Assembly: GCA_017445845.1 (NCBI GenBank)
Contig: JAFSRY010000083.1
Span: forward strand, 1-41,898
Direction of reading: 5' to 3'
Source: Prevotella sp.
GTDB taxonomy: Bacteria > Bacteroidota > Bacteroidia > Bacteroidales > Bacteroidaceae
Length of the DNA: 41,898 nt
Part shown: piece by piece, positions 7,136 to 14,980 of the stretch
How the letters are laid out: each line of letters opens with the position of its first letter
How positions within the stretch are numbered: the stretch's first letter is position 1
Notes under the pieces: generated by a model
Databases searched by the model: none
Seen by the model: the letters and a program-made list of their open reading frames with translations, nothing else
What the model was told of the DNA's origin: nothing
Made by a program: the position numbers and the translations under genes

Positions 7136-9124
7136 TTATTTCTTCGTCGCCTTGATGAGGTAGGTGATGAGGAGGATATATGCGGCGAGGGAGAGCATCT
7201 CGGCGTATGCCGTCTGTTGCCATTCGGCGCAGTTGAGGTCTACCTCGAAGAAGCGCAGCAGGGCAGAGACGACACCCATCAGGGCACCACCGGCAATAAA
7301 TCCCGATGCCAACAAAGTGCCGCGTTCCCCACGAGCCTTGTTGACAGCCTCGTCTTTCGAGCGGCTGGTCACATACCAGTTGACAGCACCGCCGACGAGC
7401 AACGGGAGGTTCAGTTCCAGCGGGATGAACATACCCAGGGCAAACGCCAGGGCAGGCACCTTGCAGCGGTCGAGGACCAGGGCGATGAGTGCACCGATGC
7501 CATAGAGCAGCCAGGGTGCGCCGGCACCGTTCATCATCGGTTCGATGACGGCAGCCATCGCGTTGGCCTGCGGAGCCACCAGATGGCCTTCCACCTCTGG
7601 GTCGAAGCCGTAAGTCTGGTTCAACAGCATCATCACACCTCCCACGGTAGCTGCCGAGACCAGTGTGCCGAGGAACTTCCACGATTCCTGCTTCTTGGGT
7701 GTCGTACCCAGCCAGTAACCAATCTTCAGGTCGGTGACAAAGCATCCAGCCATCGACAGGGCCGTGCAGACGACACCACCCATGATGAGTGCTGCCAGCA
7801 TACCACTTGTTCCGCTGAGTCCTACGCCCGCCATCACTACGGAGGCGAGGATGAGTGTCATCAGCGTCATGCCAGAGACGGGGTTGGAGCCCACGATGGC
7901 AATGGCGTTGGCGGCGACGGTGGTGAAGAGGAAGGCGATGGCTGCCGTGAGCAGGATGGCCACGATGGCAAAGAGCAGGTTGTGCATCACGCCCAGCCAA
8001 TAGAAGACGAAGGTCACGGCGATGGCCAACAGCGAGGCGATGCCGATGAAGCGGAACGACAGGTCGCGCTGCGTGCGCTTGACACCCTCCAGAGAAGCTG
8101 TTGAGGTGCCACCCTTCAGTTCCTTTCCAGCCAGTCCTACAGCCTGTCGGATGATACCCCATGACTTCACGATGCCGATGATGCCGGCCATGGCGATGCC
8201 GCCGATGCCGATGCTGCGGGCGTAAGTCTTGAAAATCATCTCAGGCGACATCTCGCCGACCGTCATTGTCAGGTCGGTGCCACCGATATTCAGTATGGAG
8301 TCGTGGAAGAGCAGCGACATGCCCGGCACGATGAGCCACCACACCGCCACGGAGCCGAGGCAGATGATGAGCGTATAGCGGAGACCGATGATATATCCGA
8401 GTCCCAGCAGGGCTGCCCCCGTGTTGACCTTGAAGACCAGCTTAGCTTTGTCGGCAATGGTCTCGCCCAAGCCAACGACACGACTGGTGAAGTTCTCCGT
8501 CCACCAGCCGAAGGTAGCGACGCTGAAGTCATAGAGACCGCCGATGAGACCGGCAATGAGCAGAGGCTTGGCCTGAGCACCGCCCTTCTCGCCCGACACC
8601 AGCACCTGTGTGGTGGCAGTAGCCTCAGGGAACGGATATTTGCCGTGCATGTCGGCAACGAAATACTTACGGAACGGTATGAGGAACAGAATGCCCAGAC
8701 AGCCGCCGAGGGCAGAAGCCAGGAAAATCTTTCCGAAGTCAGCCGTCATCTCGGGATATTTCGCCTGTAGGATATAGATGGCCGGCAGGGTGAAGATGGC
8801 ACCCGCCACGACAGCCCCCGAACAGGCACCAATGCTCTGGATGATGACATTCTCGCCCAGGCCACCCTTGCGCTTGGCAGCCGTCGACACCCCCACGGCG
8901 ATGATGGCAATGGGGATGGCGGCTTCGAACACCTGACCCACCTTCAGTCCCAGATAGGCAGCGGCAGCCGAGAAGAGCATCGCCATGATGACACCCCACG
9001 ACACCGACCATGCGTTGACCTCAGGATAGTCCTTGTCAGCACTCATAATGGGTTCATAAACCTCGCCCTCTTTCAGTTCCCGAAACGCATTGTCGGGAAG
9101 ACCAGCAGTTTCTTTTTTCTCCAT
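7136..9124 (-). CDS. OPT/YSL-type oligopeptide or metal-chelate transporter
   Basis: From ATG at 9124 the protein has 662 residues and at least a dozen hydrophobic segments. It is an inner-membrane secondary transporter. Pieces typical of the bacterial OPT family include AMLFSAAAAYLGLKVGQVFE in the first helix, GENVIIQSIGACSGAVVAGA, and NPVSGMTLMTLILASVVMAG. The family imports oligopeptides or, in YSL members, metal chelates; the substrate cannot be predicted here. The longer frame extending to 9199 is rejected because residues before MEKKETAG overlap the promoter. A strong promoter lies at 9155-9186, divergent from frr. Confidence 0.9.
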   Translation of the reverse strand: MEKKETAGLPDNAFRELKEGEVYEPIMSADKDYPEVNAWSVSWGVIMAMLFSAAAAYLGLKVGQVFEAAIPIAIIAVGVSTAAKRKGGLGENVIIQSIGACSGAVVAGAIFTLPAIYILQAKYPEMTADFGKIFLASALGGCLGILFLIPFRKYFVADMHGKYPFPEATATTQVLVSGEKGGAQAKPLLIAGLIGGLYDFSVATFGWWTENFTSRVVGLGETIADKAKLVFKVNTGAALLGLGYIIGLRYTLIICLGSVAVWWLIVPGMSLLFHDSILNIGGTDLTMTVGEMSPEMIFKTYARSIGIGGIAMAGIIGIVKSWGIIRQAVGLAGKELKGGTSTASLEGVKRTQRDLSFRFIGIASLLAIAVTFVFYWLGVMHNLLFAIVAILLTAAIAFLFTTVAANAIAIVGSNPVSGMTLMTLILASVVMAGVGLSGTSGMLAALIMGGVVCTALSMAGCFVTDLKIGYWLGTTPKKQESWKFLGTLVSAATVGGVMMLLNQTYGFDPEVEGHLVAPQANAMAAVIEPMMNGAGAPWLLYGIGALIALVLDRCKVPALAFALGMFIPLELNLPLLVGGAVNWYVTSRSKDEAVNKARGERGTLLASGFIAGGALMGVVSALLRFFEVDLNCAEWQQTAYAEMLSLAAYILLITYLIKATKK

Positions 9125-9154
9125 GATTACTACTTTTATTGATGAATTTCGGGA

Positions 9155-9186
9155 CAAAGATACACTTTTTTCTGCAAAAAAGCAAC
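9155..9186 (-). promoter_or_regulatory. Promoter of the OPT transporter gene
   Basis: On the minus strand GTTG (9186-9183), 20 nt, then TATCTTTG (9162-9155). It lies back to back with the frr promoter, the two -33 elements being only about 7 nt apart. Confidence 0.75.
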
Positions 9187-9192
9187 GAAACA

Positions 9193-9224
9193 TTTGCATA
9201 ATTCAGAGAATATCCTTATTTTTG
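9193..9224 (+). promoter_or_regulatory. Promoter of frr
   Basis: TTTG (9193-9196), 20 nt, then TATTTTTG (9217-9224): an exact Bacteroidetes promoter. The frr start codon is 27 nt further on. Confidence 0.8.
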
Positions 9225-9251
9225 TGCCAAAGAAATAAACATAGAGAGAAT

Positions 9252-9812
9252 ATGTTAGACGTAAAAGCAACCCTAAGCAAAGCCGAAGAGCGCATGGAGA
9301 TGGCAGCGATGTTCCTTGAGGAGTCGTTGAACCGCATTCGTGCCGGACGTGCAAACGTAGCCATCCTCGATGGTGTGAGAGTCAATTCATACGGTTCCGT
9401 CGTACCCCTGAACCAAGTAGCCAACGTCTCGTGCCCCGATGCACGCACCATTGCCATCCGTCCGTGGGACAAAAAGGCCATCCGCGACATCGAGAAGGCC
9501 ATCATGGACTCCGACGTGGGCATCACGCCAGAGAACAATGGCGAAATCATCCGTCTCGGCATCCCCCAGCCGACGGAAGAGCGTCGTAAGGAACTCGTCA
9601 AGCAGTGCAATAAAATTGGAGAGAAAGCCAAGGTTGAAGTGCGCAATGTGCGTGCCGAAATCAAGGATAAGCTGAAGAAAGCCATCAAAGACGGACTGTC
9701 AGAAGACAACGAGAAAGATGCCGAAGACCAGCTGCAGAAAGTGCACGACAAGTTCATCAAGAAACTCGACGAACTCCTTGCCGCCAAGCAGAAGGAAATC
9801 ATGACAGTATAA
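9252..9812 (+). CDS. frr: Ribosome recycling factor
   Basis: This 186-residue cytoplasmic protein matches ribosome recycling factor over its whole length and has the usual size. Diagnostic stretches are EESLNRIRAGRANVAILDGV near the N-terminus, IRPWDKKAIRDIEKAIMDSD in the middle, and the C-terminal helix RKELVKQCNKIGEKAKVEVR. RRF works with EF-G to split post-termination ribosomes. The start MLDVKATL at 9252 is chosen because it gives the family length and sits 27 nt downstream of a canonical promoter; the upstream in-frame extension from 9090 runs through that promoter. Confidence 0.97.
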   Translation: MLDVKATLSKAEERMEMAAMFLEESLNRIRAGRANVAILDGVRVNSYGSVVPLNQVANVSCPDARTIAIRPWDKKAIRDIEKAIMDSDVGITPENNGEIIRLGIPQPTEERRKELVKQCNKIGEKAKVEVRNVRAEIKDKLKKAIKDGLSEDNEKDAEDQLQKVHDKFIKKLDELLAAKQKEIMTV

Positions 9813-9840
9813 GATACAATTAGTAATGAGTTAAAAATTA

Positions 9841-9927
9841 GTAAAGCCTCCCCCAGCCCCTCCCAAGGAGGGGAGAGCCTGCCGGAGTTGGACTCCCTCC
9901 CTTGGGGAGGGTTGGGGTGGGCTTTAC
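9841..9927. repeat. Large G+C-rich inverted repeat between frr and rsgA
   Basis: A 35-nt arm starting GTAAAGCCTCCCCC (9841-9875) is matched by an imperfect inverted arm ending GGGTGGGCTTTAC (9893-9927), with a short loop that begins AGCCTGCCGG. Further AT-rich arms (AGTAATGA and TCATTACT) extend the pairing outwards. It would form a very stable hairpin between two co-directional genes. The loop shares GCCTGCCGG with the repeat copy near 14932. Confidence 0.75.
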
Positions 9928-9960
9928 TCATTTCTCATTAATCATTACTATTTAAACTCT

Positions 9961-10914
9961 ATGACCGGTCTCGTCATAAAGAATACGGGCAGCTGGTATA
10001 CCGTTCTCACCGACGACGGCCAGACCATCGACTGCAAGATAAAAGGCAACTTCCGGCTGAAAGGCATCCGGAGCACAAACCCCGTTGCCGTCGGCGACCG
10101 CGTGACCCTCTCACCGTCGTTCTCCCAAGGCGAAGGCGCATTCATCACCGCCATCGAAGACCGCCGCAACTACATCATCCGTAAGTCGCAGAACCTCTCC
10201 AAGCAGAGCCATATCATCGCTGCCAATGTCGACCAGGCATTCCTCGTCGTCACACTGCAATATCCAGAGACCTCCACAACCTTCATCGACCGCTTCCTGG
10301 CCTCCGCCGAAGCCTATAGCGTTCCTGTCGTACTATTATTTAACAAGGTAGACCTGCTCGATGACGACGGCCGCCATCTGCTGTCGCTGATGATGAACCT
10401 CTATGAGACCGTCGGCTATCAGTGTCTGCCCATCTCTGCCGAGACCGGCGAAGGCATCGACCGGCTGCCATCCTTGATGAACGGGAAAATCACCCTCCTT
10501 TCAGGCAACAGCGGAGTGGGGAAGTCGACACTCATCAACCGCCTCATTCCCGGCATCAACCTGCGGACGGCAGAAATCTCCGATGCCCACAACACAGGAA
10601 TGCACACCACTACCTTTTCCGAGATGATAGCCCTGCCCCACGGCACCGCGGCCGACGGCGGCTGGCTTATCGACACACCGGGCATCAAGGGCTTCGGCAC
10701 CTTCGACATGGAGCCCGAGGAAATCTCCAGCTATTTCAAGGAAATCTTCCATTTCTCCAAGAACTGCCGCTTCTCCAACTGCACCCACACCCATGAACCC
10801 GGATGCGCCGTCCTGCAAGCCCTCGAAGACCATTACATCGCACCCTCGCGCTACCAGTCCTACCTCTCCATGCTCGAAGACAAAGACGACGACAAATACC
10901 GCGCCGCCTATTGA
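9961..10914 (+). CDS. rsgA: Ribosome small subunit-dependent GTPase RsgA
   Basis: This 317-residue circularly permuted GTPase assists late maturation of the 30S subunit. The domain order is an N-terminal OB-fold (about 1-75), then the permuted G domain with G4 NKVD (128-131), G1 GNSGVGKS (182-189), a G2 region near [10 protein letters not shown], and G3 DTPG (238-241), then a zinc-binding module with ligands Cys269, Cys274, His276 and Cys282 ([15 protein letters not shown]). All expected residues are present. It follows frr in the same direction with the large inverted repeat between them; no promoter of its own is obvious. Confidence 0.96.
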   Translation: MTGLVIKNTGSWYTVLTDDGQTIDCKIKGNFRLKGIRSTNPVAVGDRVTLSPSFSQGEGAFITAIEDRRNYIIRKSQNLSKQSHIIAANVDQAFLVVTLQYPETSTTFIDRFLASAEAYSVPVVLLFNKVDLLDDDGRHLLSLMMNLYETVGYQCLPISAETGEGIDRLPSLMNGKITLLSGNSGVGKSTLINRLIPGINLRTAEISDAHNTGMHTTTFSEMIALPHGTAADGGWLIDTPGIKGFGTFDMEPEEISSYFKEIFHFSKNCRFSNCTHTHEPGCAVLQALEDHYIAPSRYQSYLSMLEDKDDDKYRAAY

Positions 10915-10987
10915 CCTGAACTCCCAATAAGCATCGAGCAACCACGAATGGCACGAATCTTACGAATTTTCGTAGATCACTTCCACG

Positions 10988-11137
10988 ATGGGGTACACCC
11001 TTGAAGGCAGAACTATAAAATGGTGCGACAAGAGGGTAGTGCACTTCGCGCAGAAATCCCATCAGAAAACTACCGACCGACAATGGCGAAACTATGGATT
11101 GAAGCCATTACTTGTAAGAAGTGAAGAAGTAAAATAG
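10988..11137 (+). other. Short open frame ending in the tandem repeat (uncertain gene)
   Basis: An ATG at 10988 opens 49 codons beginning MGYTLEGRTIKWCDKRVVHF and closes with TAG inside the first unit of the 22-nt array. The translation has plausible composition but I recognise no family and see no promoter. It could be a small gene, the remnant of a longer one, or chance. Confidence 0.25.
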
Positions 11138-11235
11138 CCTATTTTACCGACCAAAATAGGCTATTTTACAAAACAATATAGGCTATTTTACTGACCAAAA
11201 TAGTCTATTTTACCGACCAAAATAGGCTATTTTAC
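11131..11235. repeat. Tandem array of 22-nt palindromic units
   Basis: Units start at 11131, 11153, 11175, 11197 and 11219 (the last truncated to 17 nt), so the period is exactly 22. Each unit contains a near-perfect 15-nt palindrome AAAATAGNCTATTTT followed by AC and a 5-nt linker, usually CGACC. The variable centre base is C, G, G, T, G. No unique spacers separate the units, so this is not a CRISPR array. Confidence 0.9.
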
Positions 11236-11466
11236 TTTTCGAAGTCTTAGTATCGTGCCTTTTCCTGATGCTTTTTCTTCATTCCACTTGACTGTTTTCG
11301 CTGGTTCAGCAGCATTATTTGCCATGATTGTCTATAACGTTCGGAACCCTTTGTCAGCTGCCACCGAAGCTGCTCTCGCTGCCCATTCGCTTTGGCAAAA
11401 CATCAAATAAATATGCTTTTCCTGATAATTTCTCATTTCTCATTTCTCATTTCTCATTTTATTTTG

Positions 11467-11474
11467 TACCTTTG
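11467..11474 (+). promoter_or_regulatory. Probable -7 element of nrnA
   Basis: TACCTTTG ends only 8 nt before the ATG at 11483. If used, the mRNA would be leaderless or nearly so. No clear -33 element is present in the TTTCTCA repeats upstream. Confidence 0.45.
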
Positions 11475-11482
11475 CAACCATT

Positions 11483-12514
11483 ATGCTGAACGATATTATT
11501 ACGAAGGAGCAATGTGAGGAGTTGCTGAGGATAATACACGAGGGTGAGCACTTTGTCATCACCTGCCATAAGTCGCCGGACGGTGATGCGCTGGGGTCTT
11601 CGCTGGCGTGGAGCATGGTGTTGGAATATTATGGCAAGTCGTCGACGCTCATTGTGCCCGACCAGTATCCCGACTTTCTGCAGTGGCTGCCCAATGCTGA
11701 GCGCATCGTGCGCTACGACAAGCATCAGGAGCAGGCCGACGCACTGTTGCAAGGTGCCGACGTCATCTTCTGCATGGACTTCAATACTGCCAGTCGTGTT
11801 CACGACATGGAGCAGGCGCTCACGGCATCGAAGGCCCGCAAGGTGATGATTGACCATCATCTGGACCCGCAGATGGAGACGGTGCTCACGGTGTCGCATC
11901 CCGAGATGAGCAGCACCTGTGAGCTGGTGTTCCGGCTGGTCTGGCAGTTAGGGTGCTTCAGTGCGTTGGATAGGAAGTGGGCTACTTGCGTCTACTGCGG
12001 CATGATGACGGATACTGGCAGCTTCACCTATGGTTCGAACGACCCGGAGATTTATTACATCATCAGCCAGTTGCTCACGAAAAGTATCAACAAGGACAAG
12101 ATCTATCGTCGCGTCTATAACAACTACTCGGTGTGGGCCATCCGTTTCAGAGGCTTCATCATGAACCAGAAACTCAATGTCTTTGCCGACCTTCATGCCA
12201 GCTATTTCGCCATCTCGCGGCGCGACATGCTGCGCTATCACTTCACCAAGGGCGACGCTGAGGGGTTGGTGAACGAGCCCCTGCGCATCAAGGGCATGAG
12301 GCTGTCAATCTCCCTTCGTGAGGACGACCGTCACGACAACCTCATCTGGGTGAGCTTGCGGTCGGTCGACGACTTCCCCTGCAACAAGATGGCTGAGGAG
12401 TATTTCAACGGCGGCGGCCACCTCAATGCCAGTGGCGGCCGGCTGAACTGCTCGCTCGAAGAGGCTGAGGAAATCACCAGGAAGGCCATAAAAGGTGAAA
12501 AATTAGACAAGTAA
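11483..12514 (+). CDS. DHH-family phosphoesterase, NrnA-like (oligoribonuclease / pAp phosphatase)
   Basis: This 343-residue cytoplasmic enzyme carries the DHH motifs: His29 with Asp33 and Asp35 in CHKSPDGDALGSS, a metal-binding Asp at about 99 (CMDFN), the DHH triplet at 124-126 (MIDHHLDP), and the C-terminal DHHA1 GGGH (310-313) in FNGGGHLNASGG. NrnA enzymes degrade very short RNA oligonucleotides and dephosphorylate 3'-phosphoadenosine 5'-phosphate; related proteins cleave cyclic-dinucleotide products. The start must be near 11483 because the first motif is already at residue 29. The last few codons (ending LDK) lie within the ACAAG-type repeat that fills the following gap. Confidence 0.85.
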   Translation: MLNDIITKEQCEELLRIIHEGEHFVITCHKSPDGDALGSSLAWSMVLEYYGKSSTLIVPDQYPDFLQWLPNAERIVRYDKHQEQADALLQGADVIFCMDFNTASRVHDMEQALTASKARKVMIDHHLDPQMETVLTVSHPEMSSTCELVFRLVWQLGCFSALDRKWATCVYCGMMTDTGSFTYGSNDPEIYYIISQLLTKSINKDKIYRRVYNNYSVWAIRFRGFIMNQKLNVFADLHASYFAISRRDMLRYHFTKGDAEGLVNEPLRIKGMRLSISLREDDRHDNLIWVSLRSVDDFPCNKMAEEYFNGGGHLNASGGRLNCSLEEAEEITRKAIKGEKLDK

Positions 12515-12731
12515 TTAGTTAGTAGACAAGTAGACAAGTTATATGCAAAACTGTCAACTTAAAGAAATAACTCGTCAACTAAATAAGTTAAAAGATATAT
12601 AATGTTACTCGTCTTTCAATATTATTTAGTACCTTTGCACGCGCATAAAAAAGTGAAAAGTTGAAAAATAAAAAATGTCAGACAAGTAAACAAGTTATTT
12701 GCAAAACAGTCAACTCGTCAACTAAAAAATA
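12515..12731. repeat. Repeat-filled gap with a possible promoter (nrnA to lipoprotein gene)
   Basis: Two copies of a GTTATTTGCAAAAC...GTCAACT type repeat lie at 12536-12583 and 12692-12726, each followed by the GTCAACTAAA decamer and preceded by GACAAGTA-type units. Between them TACCTTTG (12630-12637) fits a -7 element. A third, expanded copy occurs after the lipoprotein gene (13401-13479). Confidence 0.6.
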
Positions 12732-13379
12732 ATGAAGAAGATATATCTTGCGTTTGGAGCGCTCATCATGGTTCTCATGGCTGCGTCGTGCAGCCATACC
12801 GTCACCTACGCCGACCAGAAGAAACGAGAGGTGTCGGCCATCAACCGCTATCTGGCTGACTCTACGGTCAGCGTCATCTCTGAAGCCCAGTTCTATGCCA
12901 ATGACTGCAAGACCGATGTGTCGAAGAATGAGTTCGTACTCTTCGAGAGCAACGGTATCTATATGCAGATTGTCCGACAGGGTGGGGGCGAGAAGCTGAA
13001 GACGGGCGAGACGGCTACTGTGCTCTGCCGTTTCACCGAATGGAACCTGATGACGGACTCCGTCACCCTTTCAAACAACGTGCTCTACTACGCTTCCATC
13101 GTCGACAAGATGACGGTGAAGAACACCCTCGGCACGTTCACGGCATCTTTCGACTCGTCGTCGAGCCTGATGTATAGTGCCTATGGCCAGTCGAGCGGCA
13201 GCACGGCGGTCCCCTCGGGATGGCTCGTGCCCTTTACGTTCATCAACCTCGGGCGTGAGATGAAGGGCGAGGAAGTGGCGAAGGTGAAGCTCATCGTCCC
13301 TCACTCAGAGGGTCACCTCTATGCCTCGCAGAACGTCACCCCCTATCTCTACGAAATCACCTATCAGCGAGGAAGGTGA
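12732..13379 (+). CDS. DUF4827-like lipoprotein
   Basis: This 215-residue protein begins with a lipoprotein signal (basic MKK, hydrophobic core, lipobox ending MAASC at about residue 20), so it should be exported and lipid-anchored. The rest has no catalytic motif I can name. The sequence and length fit the Bacteroidales family DUF4827, which I associate with FKBP-like folds; the segment LKTGETATVLCRFTEWNLMT resembles the strand pattern of an FKBP-type domain. It lies between nrnA and glmM in the same direction. Its gaps on both sides are filled with the same repeat family. Confidence 0.7.
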   Translation: MKKIYLAFGALIMVLMAASCSHTVTYADQKKREVSAINRYLADSTVSVISEAQFYANDCKTDVSKNEFVLFESNGIYMQIVRQGGGEKLKTGETATVLCRFTEWNLMTDSVTLSNNVLYYASIVDKMTVKNTLGTFTASFDSSSSLMYSAYGQSSGSTAVPSGWLVPFTFINLGREMKGEEVAKVKLIVPHSEGHLYASQNVTPYLYEITYQRGR

Positions 13380-13400
13380 AGAAAGAGGTAATAATAGTAG

Positions 13401-13479
13401 ACGTTATTTGCAAGGCTTTCAACTTGTCAACTAAAAGGTAATAACTTGTCAACTAAAAGATACAACTCGTCAACTAAAA
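13401..13479. repeat. Third copy of the GTCAACTAAA repeat (lipoprotein gene to glmM)
   Basis: GTTATTTGCAAGGC is followed by three GTCAACTAAA decamers in about 50 nt, separated by short AT-rich linkers. It fills nearly the whole gap and ends 8 nt before the glmM start. Confidence 0.7.
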
Positions 13480-13486
13480 TAGATAC

Positions 13487-14887
13487 ATGTCACTCATCAA
13501 ATCGATTTCAGGTATTCGCGGAACTATTGGCGGTCCCACCGGCGACACACTCAATCCGCTTGACATTGTAAAGTTTACAACGGCCTATGCCACCTTCATT
13601 GCCCGCAAGGGCAACCTGGGTGCGAAGGCTGAGTTTAATCATCACCGTCCCACGATTGTCGTAGGCCGCGACGCCCGCATCTCCGGCTTCATGGTCGACA
13701 GCATCGTCAGCGGAACCCTGCTGGGCATGGGCTTCGATGTCGTGAACATCGGCCTTGCCACCACGCCGACCACCGAGCTGGCGGTCATCACGCTGGGTGC
13801 CGATGGCGGTATCATCATCACGGCCTCGCACAATCCACGTCAGTGGAACGCACTTAAACTGCTCAACGACCAGGGTGAGTTCCTCACTGCCAAGGACGGC
13901 GCAGAGGTGCTTGACATCGCTGCCAAGGAGGACTTCGTCTATGCTGACGTCGACCACCTCGGCCGCTATCTCAACTGCGACGAAGCCGACCAGTGGCACA
14001 TAGACGATGTACTCTCGCTCGACCTCGTCGACGTGGAGGCCATCAAGGCCCGGAAGTTCCGTGTCTGTGTGGATGCCATCAACTCTGTCGGCGGCATCAT
14101 CCTGCCGAAACTTCTCGATGAGCTTGGCGTGGAATACACCATCCTCAACGGTGAGCCGACGGGTGATTTCGCCCACAACCCCGAGCCGCTGGAGAAGAAC
14201 CTGCAGGGCATCATGACGGAGATGAAGACTGGTAAGTATGACCTCGGCATCGTCGTCGACCCCGATGTAGACCGTCTGGCCTTCATCAGTGAGAACGGAG
14301 TGATGTTCGGCGAAGAATACACGCTGGTCAGCGTTGCTGACTATGTGTTGGCTAATACGCCTGGCAACACTGTCTCGAACCTCTCGTCGACCCGTGCCTT
14401 GCGTGATGTCACCGAGAAACGTGGCGGAAAGTATGCTGCCGCTGCCGTCGGTGAGGTCAACGTCACGACTAAGATGAAGGAAGTGGGAGCCGTCATCGGC
14501 GGCGAAGGAAATGGAGGCGTCATCTATCCCGAGAGCCACTATGGCCGTGATGCCCTGGTAGGCATTGGCCTCTTCCTGTCGCATCTGGCACACACAGGGC
14601 TGACACCCTCGCAGTTGCGAGAGACCTATCCGCCTTACTTCATTGCCAAGAACCGCATCGACCTCACTCCCGATACGGACATCGATGCCATCCTCCGAAA
14701 GGTGAAGGAAGCATACGCCGACCAACAGGTCAACGACATCGACGGTGTGAAGATTGACTTCCCCGACAAATGGGTGCACCTGCGTAAGTCGAACACGGAG
14801 CCTATTATCCGTGTCTATTCCGAAGCCCACACCATTGAAGAGGCTGAGGCCCTAGCCCAGGAACTTATGGCATTTGTAAAAGGATAA
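13487..14887 (+). CDS. glmM: Phosphoglucosamine mutase (phosphohexomutase family)
   Basis: This 466-residue alpha-D-phosphohexomutase has the phosphoserine loop ITASHNPRQW with Ser114, the magnesium loop DPDVDR (258-263), a sugar-binding GGEGNGGVIYP, and the phosphate-binding C-terminal segment RKSNTEPIIRVYSEA. In Bacteroidales this form is annotated as phosphoglucosamine mutase, which converts glucosamine-6-phosphate to glucosamine-1-phosphate for UDP-GlcNAc, the precursor of both peptidoglycan and lipid A. A phosphomannomutase activity cannot be excluded from motifs alone. It ends at a convergent junction with the PBP1A gene. Confidence 0.85.
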   Translation: MSLIKSISGIRGTIGGPTGDTLNPLDIVKFTTAYATFIARKGNLGAKAEFNHHRPTIVVGRDARISGFMVDSIVSGTLLGMGFDVVNIGLATTPTTELAVITLGADGGIIITASHNPRQWNALKLLNDQGEFLTAKDGAEVLDIAAKEDFVYADVDHLGRYLNCDEADQWHIDDVLSLDLVDVEAIKARKFRVCVDAINSVGGIILPKLLDELGVEYTILNGEPTGDFAHNPEPLEKNLQGIMTEMKTGKYDLGIVVDPDVDRLAFISENGVMFGEEYTLVSVADYVLANTPGNTVSNLSSTRALRDVTEKRGGKYAAAAVGEVNVTTKMKEVGAVIGGEGNGGVIYPESHYGRDALVGIGLFLSHLAHTGLTPSQLRETYPPYFIAKNRIDLTPDTDIDAILRKVKEAYADQQVNDIDGVKIDFPDKWVHLRKSNTEPIIRVYSEAHTIEEAEALAQELMAFVKG

Positions 14888-14899
14888 GATAAAGAAAAA

Positions 14900-14975
14900 A
14901 GAGAAATGAGAAATGAGGAATGAGGAATGAATTGCCTGCCGGTTCGCAGCATGTTCATTCCTCATTTCTCATTTC
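14900..14975. repeat. Long inverted repeat at a convergent gene end (copy 2)
   Basis: The same element as 7072-7133: GAGAAATGAGAAATGAGG... on the left, TTCATTCCTCATTTCTCATT on the right (14954-14973), with a 22-nt loop that differs from copy 1 at only two positions. The left arm carries one extra GAGGAAT unit, so pairing has a slip. It lies between the glmM and PBP1A stops and probably terminates both. Confidence 0.75.
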
Positions 14976-14980
14976 ACATT

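Larger units (their letters stand above)
10915..11482. other. Repeat-rich intergenic region between rsgA and nrnA
   Basis: About 570 bases without a firm gene. In order it holds a half-copy of an ACGAAT-type repeat (10942-10970; compare the full inverted form at 35833-35897), a 49-codon open frame at 10988-11137 of unknown status, the 22-nt palindromic array at 11131-11235, an uneventful stretch, then short direct repeats (TTTCTCA units, 11428-11458) and a -7 element at 11467. The content suggests accumulated repetitive DNA rather than a decayed single gene. Confidence 0.6.

Noticed and set aside
7217-8104. 295-codon plus-strand frame inside the OPT gene
   Set aside because: Gln/His/Asp-rich shadow of a membrane protein read antisense; no start signals or family match.
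11131-11235. Possible CRISPR array
   Set aside because: Units are directly abutting 22-nt repeats with conserved linkers, no unique spacers, and no cas genes in the window.
13508-14830. 440-codon minus-strand frame opposite glmM
   Set aside because: It mirrors the conserved glmM frame over its whole length; glmM has all catalytic motifs, the antisense frame none.
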